64,000 nucleotides of DNA from Hygrophila difformis (Eukaryota; Streptophyta; Magnoliopsida; Lamiales; Acanthaceae), in the NCBI GenBank assembly GCA_030278955.1, contig JAOANR010000011.1, forward strand, positions 26,354,403 through 26,418,402, written 5' to 3'. The notes beneath the pieces are model-generated. The model had not been told where the DNA came from, searched no databases, and saw nothing but the letters and a program-made list of their open reading frames with translations. The position numbers were made by a program, and so were the translations under genes. Positions 55,717 through 64,000 of the stretch are shown piece by piece. Within the stretch, counting starts at the first letter, position 1. Each line of letters begins with the position of its first letter.

Positions 55717-58700
55717 TGAAACTTTTGACAGGTTTCCCACACGAGTATTTTTGGAAAAGAATAGTAATCCCGGTTTTCAATTTTATTTAATGAAAAACGA
55801 TTTATGAAGGTGGATTTGGGATTAGGGATATATGTATAGGTTGTCACGTGTTTATTACTCGTGTTAAGAAACCGTGCCCCCGAAAGCGCACGGAGTCAAA
55901 AATTGCAGTATTTATAGTAAGACCGGATCGTTCACGGGAGGATGTGCGATAGAAGCAGGGCCCACGTTGTTTACTAAGATTTTCCACTCGTATTACTCGA
56001 TTCAAGTTTGTGTTGGTTTCTAACAACTACTTGACATAATTTAAACCAGATTATGAAAGCAATTAAATTTACACTACAAAGTGGATTAAATTATATTTAA
56101 GAAAGCAATTAAAATTATTCTAAGAAAGCAATTAAAATTATGCTACGAAAGCAGATGTAAAAAGTGACAGAAGGGACAGGAAGAAAATAATAAAGACTGG
56201 ACAAGATTCAGATGAAACACAATTAAACTTCCATTTTAATACACAGATCTTTGTTTGGGATAATCCATCAGTTAGCTAACTCTCATGCTCTCATAGCATG
56301 TTCCCTTTAACAGACAGGTACTTATAGTAAGAGTTTACATGCTCTTAAGACAACAATTTCTAAGATACCACAGACACATAACTACCCTTGCAATGCATTG
56401 CAAGAATATGTTAATCATCTGTGGTGGACAAGCAGCACCTAACATATCATTAGTTGATATGCCAAGTACTCCTATCATTCCCCCAGTCACGCCCAAAGTT
56501 TCGAATCAAGGCCCAAACCATTCCATAACTCTTAAACCTTTTAACAGATGGCCAACCTCTAATTCTTCCGAGTAACCTCTATGAAAGCGTTTAAAAGAAA
56601 GCAGTAAAGAAAGCAGTAAAGAAATCATTTATAATCCTATCACTCGGAAGTTTTAAAAGCAGCTCTTTCCGTTAGTATAAAAGAGCCCCTGGTCTTGGTG
56701 ACCAGATGCAGATCAAGAACCCCCAAGATATCAATAAGCCACAGGGCTCACAACATCTGGGCAGTTGTGAGATACAAACTAAATGAAACAGATCCACAAA
56801 TGAACCTGTTCCGAATGCACTCACTGGAAACTCAATTATAGACTTTGGCAGAAGAAGATAGTAGTCGAAGGAATACTCAACCCTACCTTAGAAATTAACC
56901 ATACATGTTGTTCCTCTAGTATTATTTATCACATCTCATCTACACCCAAGTGGACATTGATTTAATGCGATATCTAATATAAGATTTCCAACACATAGCA
57001 ATTTTGAGAGAACAATGGATATCTAAAAATCATTCCCTACACAGGTACTAGACTCTCAATTAAAACACAGATCCTTTCAATCTAGATGAGACCTAATCGC
57101 TGACTCTGCTTCTAATTTCTCAAAAATCAACCCCCAGTAGAAGATGAACTAGTCATAACTGTGAAATTATCCCTTACTCAGATCCGGATTTTATAAATGA
57201 ATTTTTGTTGGAAATTTATTATACAACATCTGATTTGAATCACGACTTCTATGTCCAAGGGAAGTATCCCAAAATAATAATACGACCGCAACATCTACAT
57301 AATAATATCATGCATACATGTATAGGAGAAGGGAAAATAAAATACCCCAAAATATATGGTGGGTTAGACAGAATTTGGTACACAAAGATGGATTAGCCTG
57401 AGATAAGAAGAATTTGGCTAAAAAGAGTGCCAGAAATTACTGGGGTGATCTGGACTGCAAACATCTGCCATCCAGTTCCCAATTATTTTAGATGGAGTGA
57501 TTTTCAGATAGTGGAATGCCTTAAATGACAGTTGTCGCCGTCATCTTAGACTTCACTATCTGTGAATTTGGATGAAAACCCACATGTTCTATTACTGCAA
57601 TAATTATTAGATAACATTGGCATATATCATCTAACATTACTACAGCTCTAGATTCAGGTTTGAAATTAAGATAAAGAAAAGAAACTGTATCCGGGTAGGA
57701 GTCAGCTGAGCAGTTATTATAATCCCGGATGGACGAACCGCCAAGGCTTCCACCGACCACTGCTCGGACCATGCAAAATAACAACTAGTAATTAATATTC
57801 AGACTACGAGCTAGTTTATCCGTGTGGGAATACCCGCCAACATTAGTCTGATATATTCCTTACTACCCATTCATACACACAATCAGGATAAGAGATGAAA
57901 TCAAGAAAATATTTTTGATATTGTGTGAGTGTTAATCACACAATAATTAAGACACTAATGGGTTGAGAGGTGTAATGGATAAGATCAGATGTAGTGGGCC
58001 TAGGCCCAATACACCCATGCAACTTACACAACTCAAGAAATAAAATATTTTTGGAGTTTTGAAATAAAAGGAAGAGATCAATTCGGTCTAAGGTGTATTA
58101 TAGACCGAACTGAAAATGCATGAGGAATGAAGCATCACGTTACCCAATTAATCCTTGTAGAGACATGATACATCATCTAATTCGAATTGTCAAGCAATTC
58201 GGTATAGACCGAATTGGGTAATTCAAATTGATGAAGTCCTTTCCTTACTCAAATTTGACTAAGGCATTCGCTTCAGAAATGCGGGTGATTCAAATTGCCA
58301 TGTCAATTCGGTTTAAACCGAATTCGATAATTCGAATTGGTAAGACAAAGAAAATGAGCTAAGGCATGAGGAGATGGAATGCATACATTGTGGATTCCAA
58401 AGCAAATGCGGTCTATATGTGCAAGTCGGTCTAGACCGAATTGCAAGAAAACCACATGAAAACTATTTTTGTGATGCAATTCGACCTTATGGGCAATTCG
58501 TTTTAGACCGAATTGCCTAAATCGAATTGCATACAATCCTTGCATGAGTTAAATTTTTGTTCATAAATGTTCATGTGGTTTCCAAGCTAACGCGGTTTAT
58601 GACAGATGGGATTGACCACATCAATCATTTCACATCAGTGTCATCTCACAATCACACTTATGAATATTTTGTGGTTACCAAGGAATATGTGTGTACAGTG

Positions 58701-60189
58701 GGTAAAAGTATGAGTTACACCCTAGAACTTCAAACAAGAAATTCAAAGATCAAAGATCCTAAATACTTAAAAATCTAATAATTAAATGCATAAAATAAGA
58801 ACACTTGTTTGAAATTCCAAGACATAAAAACATACCAAAACCCACTGCTCATGCATTTATTAAGAATGTAAGTTAACTAGAACATAATCAATGTAACCTA
58901 GTTGAAACAAACAAACATTCTACCATTTATTTCTAGGGAGAGCATTAAAAGAGTGCCAAACACATGAAGACAAAAACACCATCTATGGAATTTTTCTTGT
59001 ATTAGCACTTTGAAAGCAAGTAAAGGACCCAAACCCATCATTAGCTTGATGGTAGGGTTTATTCTAACTACAAAGCATGTAAATGTTATGGGAATGACTA
59101 CACTAAGGGTGGTAACCGCTTCCACAGACTAGACTAAGAAGGAAAACATTACTTAACGAACCTATTTGCATGGAAAATAAAATACTAACTAAACTAAACT
59201 AACCCCCTCAGGGGTGGAGAATCCTGCCTCCTTGTTCTTCAGCCAATGTCTAAAGTTCCAGAGATGGATTGTCTCGGATTCTGATTGATTATTTCCCAAG
59301 TGGGGAAGAAGGTCAGCTTTTATACTGCTTGCGTGAAACCCTAGGCCCATCAGGGCCCATCAACAGTGTCATGTATTTTCCACGTGCTCACAGCTTCAAT
59401 TTGGATGGAATTTTAAATGTGATTCGGTCTCCTCAAGCAATTCGGTTTAGACCGAATTAGTGTATTTCGAATTGCATGAGGTCTTCCTTCTTGATTTTGA
59501 GCTGGGAAATAGTCTTCACTCATCGATTCGGTCTACAAGTAGATCGAATTGGCCTTTTCGAATTGATGATGGCTCCTGCTTGGCTTTCTTTCTGAGGCAA
59601 TTCGATCTATGCTTTCAATTCGGTTTAGACCGAATTGCATAGATCGAATCCCCTCCCTTCTCTTCTGCTCTGGGCTTTCCTCTTCTTTTCAGAGCCCAAT
59701 TCGGTCTAGGGGTCAATTCGGTTTAGACCGAATTGCCATAGACCGAATTGGTGTATCTTGCTTTTCTTCTTCAACACTTGTTCATTCTCTTCTTCTTTTC
59801 TTCATTAATTCGAATTGTTCAATTCGGTTTAGACCGAATTTGGGCAATTCGAATTGAGTTCCAACACTTGGCCAAGAATTCAGTTTGTGGGATTTCTAAT
59901 CTTTTTCCCATCTTTTTTGATTTTTGGTGGGCCATTTTATTCTTTTGCCCATTTTCATTCCTCTTTCTTATCTTTTTCCTTTTTTCATGTTTTTGGATTT
60001 TTCTAACATAAGAACAATTAAAAAGTATATTTTTGTGTTTTTTCATTACCAGCTTGTTATTCTTACAAACTTGCATTAATCTGTCGAATTCAACTGCTTT
60101 CTTATTAAAATAAGATGGGAATACAATCAAAATGTCCGTCTCAGACATGGAAATGGATTGGAAATAATGGACAATTTTGGCCATTATCA
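55717..60189 (-). mobile_element. 5' LTR (4.47 kb) of the giant element
   Basis: Partner of 43626-48104. The minus-strand TATA box TATAAAA is at 59324-59318, so U3 is about 865 bp and R/U5 is very long (about 3.6 kb). It ends CACCA-flanked at 60190. Confidence 0.96.
58078..59855. repeat. Palindrome array, right LTR
   Basis: Upstream of the TATA box: 59438-59459, 59616-59637, 59714-59735 and 59820-59841. Downstream: 58195-58216, 58304-58325 and about 58494-58515, with a spaced pair near 58080. One copy reads GGTATAGACC instead of GGTCTAGACC, a private change relative to the left LTR. Confidence 0.95.
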
Positions 60190-60194
60190 CACCA

Positions 60195-60952
60195 GATTCG
60201 CCTTGGGTATTGTGGAATGCGCTGTAGAGGCCCTAGCCTGTTTCCGATTTGCATCCTCAATCATAAGTGGCGTGTCAATTCCTCCATGGTCTTTATTTGT
60301 CCAGATGCTTCATTTGCATCTTGTAGTTGTTCCATGATGGGGGTAATTTCTCAATCTGATACAAATTCATCTTGAAGGATGATTTGTTCTGCTTTGAAAT
60401 TCTCTTATAGTTGGTGATACTCATTATCAGCCCAACAATTTCTTTACTCTCCGTCATCTCCCAATGGTAAAAATTTTAGCAGACATATCTCCGCTTTACA
60501 CAATCCCCCGATGTATATTTTTTCGTCATACTCTCCTAGATAACCATTGCTTTCTTTTGCCCAAAAGACACAACAAATAGGTTATCTGAGAGAGTAGACA
60601 CAATAGTGTGCCTACGTACCTTATTTGCATAGCCTCGAGCTTCTGGATTCTCCATCGGCCCGGGAGTTGTTAGTATCCATATAGTCCCGTGTACAAGGAC
60701 GGAGTATAAACGATCTTTCTACTGTCTGAAATTTTGTCTGTCAAACACTTCAATACGCGATATATCCGGAAAAGGTTTTGTAAAGTGTTGAATCGGCTAT
60801 GGGCGGGCGGATACAGGTAAGACAGTGCGTACTGCAATAGTGGCTCCCACAGGTTCAGAAACAGAAATGTTAACAAATTTGGGGTCGGTGTCGATATTGG
60901 TAACTCCGATAGGGTTGGTAGTGGTGTCAGTGAGGGAAAGGTTTCCAGACAT
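60195..60952 (-). pseudogene. Copia 1 gag, N-terminal part
   Basis: ATG at 60952-60950. The product begins MSGNLSLTDTTTNP, with the Copia gag core further on (IQHFTKPFPDISRIEVFDRQ, EARGYANKVRRHTI, LSDNLFVV). Stops and frameshifts are frequent. The frame continues across the giant element's insertion site into 43625-43298. Confidence 0.85.
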
Positions 60953-60970
60953 GGTGTAATTTCTTTTGAT

Positions 60971-61444
60971 TGTGAAATAAAAGGCAGAAAGGATTTTCTC
61001 AATATCAGCAAGGCACACAAGAAATAGGTTAAAAAATAACGGAGAAAAATTGAGTGAAGAAACATAATATAGTCCGGGAAAGAGGATGAAGAGAAGGGTT
61101 CCCGAGGCATGCAATCAATGCACTGGACTAAAGAACTTATCATGTGAGAGTCGTTGGTGTTCTTCAGGCTTCAACGGGCTATCAGCCCGAGGTGATAGAG
61201 ACATGAATCAATGGCAAGAGTGGCGAGAGTGGTAGGTGACGAGAGATTAGGTTGAGAGAGTTTGTGAGTTCTTCACGTTGTGCTTACCCTAATGGCAACC
61301 GGAGTCATCTTTTTATAGATCGATTACCCACTATTTGTTCAGTTCCAAAAATCACTCAACAGATCTACATCACCTTTGTCCTTCGTCGCCTTTTTGACTC
61401 GGTAACAGCCTGATGGCTTTTACAATTCCTCAATTAGGTTAACA
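60971..61444 (-). mobile_element. 5' LTR of Copia 1
   Basis: TGTGAAAT...GGTTAACA, 474 bp, a diverged partner of 21022-21529. No standard tRNA-Met primer site is recognisable between it and gag, so that stretch has decayed or been partly lost. No target duplication with the left side is visible. Confidence 0.82.
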
Positions 61445-62757
61445 TGCCCCTTCATCGGATAACCTCCTTAACAACAACGATTTCCTCTCAACGGCACTCT
61501 CTTACTCACCTTTTCTGGAACTTCACTCTCACATCCTCTCCGAAATAAGCTTAGTGGGAGAACTAACTTATTTCCTTGGTTTCCTGGTCACAAGAAAGAA
61601 AGAATGTATCTTCCTCGACCAAACTAAGTATGCTAAGAACATAATCAAAAAGTTTGGCGTGGAGTCTAGTAAACCTGTTTGGACACCTATTGGGACAAGT
61701 GACAAATTCTGCAAGGATCTTATAGGTCAAAGTGTTGATTGTAAATTATATCATAGTATTATTGAAAATTTACTTTATCTTGCAGCTAGCATACCAGATA
61801 TAAGCTATGTTGTGGGAGTTTGTGCTCAATATTAGGCGGATCCCAAAGAATCCCATCTATATACAGCTAAAAGAATCATCAAATATGTGTCAGGGACCAC
61901 AAACCTTGGCATATGGTACTCTAAGGACTCAGGTTTGCAGCTTATAGGCTATAGTGATGCAGATTGGGCGGGCAGTATTGATGACAGGAAAAGTAGAACT
62001 GGGGGTTGTTTCTATGTTGGCACCAACCTTGTTAGTTGTACAACAAGAAATAGAGTTCATTGTCCATTGCCGATGGTGAATACATAGCAGCTGGAAGTTG
62101 TGTGCACAACTACTGTGGATGGAGCAAATGTTGAAAGATTATGGGATTGAACACAAAGAGTTGATCTTGTTATGTGACAACATGAGTGCAAGTAACATTG
62201 CGAAAAATCCAGTTCAACATAGCAGGACAAAGCATATTGTCATTAGGCACCATTATATTTTGGAATTTGTGGAAGAAGGAATCGTGTCCATTCAACACGT
62301 TGGAATTGATCCACAGCATCCAGACATCTTTACCCAAGCTCTTAGCCATGATTGTTTTGAATCTTTAAGAAGACACTTGGGTCTCCCTCTAAATTGTACA
62401 CGGTTAAAATCCTCTTTCAAGTATTGTTCAATTTATTTTCAATTAACCTCTATTTGGACTGCAGGATTTAATTTATTTAGGGGGAGATCACATCAAGCCC
62501 ACTGGACTGGCCCATCAGTCACATCAAGGAGAAGCTTTTCAGACGTCTCGGTCCAGTCACAAGGTTCAGTAACCATAATTCCTAATGCATATTGTGGGAA
62601 GCGGATGACTACCCTGTCAAGTTTGATTTTATTTCTTATTTCATTTAATTACAATCAGTAAATTTTGGGAACCTAAAATCGACTCTTCTTCATCATCTTC
62701 CTGCATATTCTCGAGAAACCCTTGTGTGTTTGTTTCAATTTCTTATTGCAAATTCAA
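61445..62757 (+). pseudogene. Truncated Copia 3: end of RT and RNase H
   Basis: From about 61554 the plus strand reads GELTYFLGFLVTRKKE, then YLAASIPDISYVVGVCAQY and, in the RNase H domain, GYSDADWAGSIDDRKSRTGG. It ends near 62390 with HDCFESLRRHLGLPL. It resembles the SIRE-like Copia 2 but is in the opposite orientation and lacks gag, integrase and most of RT. Stops at 61835 and 62087 and a frameshift break it. A purine tract AGGGGGAGAT lies near 62480. Confidence 0.85.
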
Positions 62758-63124
62758 ATGGTGAGGACGAGAGGCTCCAAGGGATCATCTCAAGAATCGG
62801 TTGATCCAACTGTTTCGAAAGGAACAAAAACCAGAGGAGAGGAGGTTCAACGTCTGCAAGCTAAATATTGATCTCTCAGAACCCAGGAGATATGACTCGG
62901 TCCACTGTTCAATCAATGGAATCAATTGATCATTTGGACTTACATAATGAAGTTCGAGCGTCTGAAGTAGTAATTGAGGGGGAGAAAACCATTCCCCCAA
63001 ATGTGGCCACTAACCGCGCATATCCGGTGGTTACTTCCATGGCAATTTCTAAGAATCAAGCTTCAAATGTTGCTGTCGACACACTAAAAAAGGCAAAAAC
63101 TACCATGGTGTCTCCAAATGATTG
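62758..63124 (+). pseudogene. Start of a second ORF after Copia 3 pol
   Basis: ATG at 62758 opens MVRTRGSKGSSQESVDPTVS and stops after 37 codons. Another frame continues to a stop at 63123 (SKNQASNVAVDTLKKAKTTM). Its position after RNase H suggests the beginning of the extra ORF seen in SIRE-like elements, truncated here. Confidence 0.4.
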
Positions 63125-63169
63125 AAAACCCTAGTAGATACTGTGTTTCAAAGAAGAAAACATCTGTTA

Positions 63170-64000
63170 ACAGTAGAAATTTTGGGAGAAAAGAATCTCT
63201 CTTTTATTGAAGAACTTGGAGGAAAGATTACAGGAAAACTAGAAAGCAAATTACAGGAATTGAAGAAAGCAGTAAAGGAATTTAAGAACAAAAAGCGATA
63301 AAATGCAAGAAAACTGTAGAATAAGTAAAAATCTCTCTGGGAGTGTCCGAGTCGTCCCTCGCGTATGATGTTGCTTATGCTTATATAGTGGAGATGTCTT
63401 CCTCAGATCTGGACGCTTCATGATTCATCTCTTGATCTGTTTCCTTGTTTCCTTGATAGCGTATCCGCTTAGGATCTGTTTCCATGATCCTGTCTGGATT
63501 TCTTTCCTTATCAGTGTCTTGCCTTGATGTGTTTCCTTGTATGAGGCCTCCATTCAATGTGGCATTCCAGACGGCCTCCATCCTGAACCCTAAACCCTAA
63601 TGCGGCATTCTAGACGGCCTCCATCCTTCCAGACGGCCTCTATCTTATGCGGACGGCCTCCATCCTTCCAGACGGCCTCCATCTTATGCGGACGGCCTCC
63701 ATCCTTCTAGACGGCCTCATCCTTCCAAACGGCCTCCATCTTATGCGGACGGCCTCCATCCTTCTAGACGGCCTCCACCTCACACTGGGCCTCCATCCTT
63801 AAGGACGGCCTCCATCGACAGCCTCCACCCACGTCTTTGGGCCTCCATGGCCTCCACCCTTACAGGACGGCCTCCACCAATTTCTTCTCACACTGGGCCT
63901 CCATCCTTAAGGACGGCCTCCATCGACGGCCTCCACCCATGTCTTTGGGCCTCCATGGCCTCCACCCTTACGGGACGGCCTCCACCCATTTCCTTGGATA
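63170..64000 (-). mobile_element. Partial LTR with TATA box and motif array (cut by window end)
   Basis: Starts near TGTTAACAG (about 63170). A minus-strand TATATAA lies at 63387-63381 (CACTATATAAGC). Upstream of it on that strand, 63544-64000 is an array of GGCCTCCATCC units. No coding sequence is present. The element lies mostly outside the window. Confidence 0.5.
63544..64000. repeat. GGACGGCCTCCATCC minisatellite-like array
   Basis: More than twenty irregular copies of a CGGCCTCCA(T/C)C core, in higher-order blocks. One block of about 39 bases (ACGGCCTCCATC...TTATGCGG) repeats in 63600-63770. A second block of about 120 bases, with CACACTGGGCCTCC and TCTTTGGGCCTCC, repeats from about 63778 and 63892. 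The array runs off the window. Confidence 0.9.

Larger units (their letters stand above)
43626..60189 (-). mobile_element. Giant non-autonomous LTR element (LARD-like) carrying an F-box ORF
   Basis: A complete 16.56-kb element. LTRs are 43626-48104 and 55717-60189, with TGAAAC...TTATCA plus-strand ends. A perfect five-base duplication CACCA lies at 43621-43625 and 60190-60194. A primer site for tRNA-Asp abuts the right LTR, so it reads on the minus strand. The internal region (48105-55716) has no gag, protease, RT, RNase H or integrase that I can find, fitting the 'large retrotransposon derivative' class that relies on another element's enzymes. Instead it holds an F-box ORF (49870-50568), an internal TATA box with a palindrome array, three hairpins and a later solo-LTR insertion. 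LTR divergence by eye is low, so insertion was recent. Confidence 0.93.

Noticed and set aside
59460..59857. Plus-strand frames rich in FGLDRI repeats as a repeat protein
   Set aside because: The repeats are translations of the DNA palindrome AATTCGGTCTAGACC; the same frames occur in both LTRs with no coding signal.
63586..63600. Telomeric repeat (CCCTAAA)
   Set aside because: Only two units, embedded in an LTR motif array; too short to mean a telomere.

Overview
The window is nuclear DNA from a flowering plant, most likely a eudicot. Two host genes have GT-AG introns and plant-type products, and almost everything else is plant transposable elements: Copia and Gypsy LTR retrotransposons, a LINE end, tRNA-headed SINEs, and Stowaway-, Harbinger-, hAT- and Mutator-like MITEs. 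I cannot name the species. All calls come from reading the sequence; no database search was run.

Left part (1-20600), gene-bearing. It opens with the 5' LTR (596-3424) of a minus-strand LTR element and the gag and LTR remains of a Gypsy-like element (3425-5836), followed by small elements. A complete type II peroxiredoxin gene lies at 8146-8977 (3 exons, 162 aa). Exon-like sequence of an unknown gene follows at 11045-12703. A complete single-domain rhodanese (sulfurtransferase) gene lies at 15599-19427 (6 exons, 137 aa). Its 2.6-kb last intron holds a long foldback element, a Stowaway-like MITE inside that foldback, and three SINE copies.

Right part (21022-61444), one nest of retroelements. 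An old minus-strand Copia (LTRs 21022-21529 and 60971-61444) was split twice. A plus-strand Gypsy (25404-43297) sits near its gag/protease junction, and a SIRE-like Copia (27906-36919; TSD ACAAT) sits inside that Gypsy. A 16.6-kb element (43626-60189; TSD CACCA) sits in the old gag. It has 4.5-kb LTRs and a tRNA-Asp primer site but no recognisable gag or pol. It does carry an intact F-box ORF (49870-50568) and a 2.5-kb solo LTR (51345-53844; TSD CCTAG) of the same family as the LTR at 596-3424. The end of the window holds a plus-strand Copia remnant and part of another LTR.

The most unusual signal is regulatory. The 16.6-kb element is studded with copies of the palindrome AATTCGGTCTAGACCGAATT, often nested inside a second, outer inverted repeat. 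Copies lie just upstream of a TATA box in each LTR and again upstream of a TATA box in the internal region, in the same orientation as the F-box ORF. Short hairpins that repeat the element's PPT/LTR junction precede possible splice acceptors. Two unrelated LTRs (the Gypsy at 25404/42206 and the partial LTR at 63170-64000) show the same layout with different short motifs. This suggests element-specific arrays of binding sites or hairpins in U3, and one element that appears to run a captured F-box gene from a second promoter carrying the same array.
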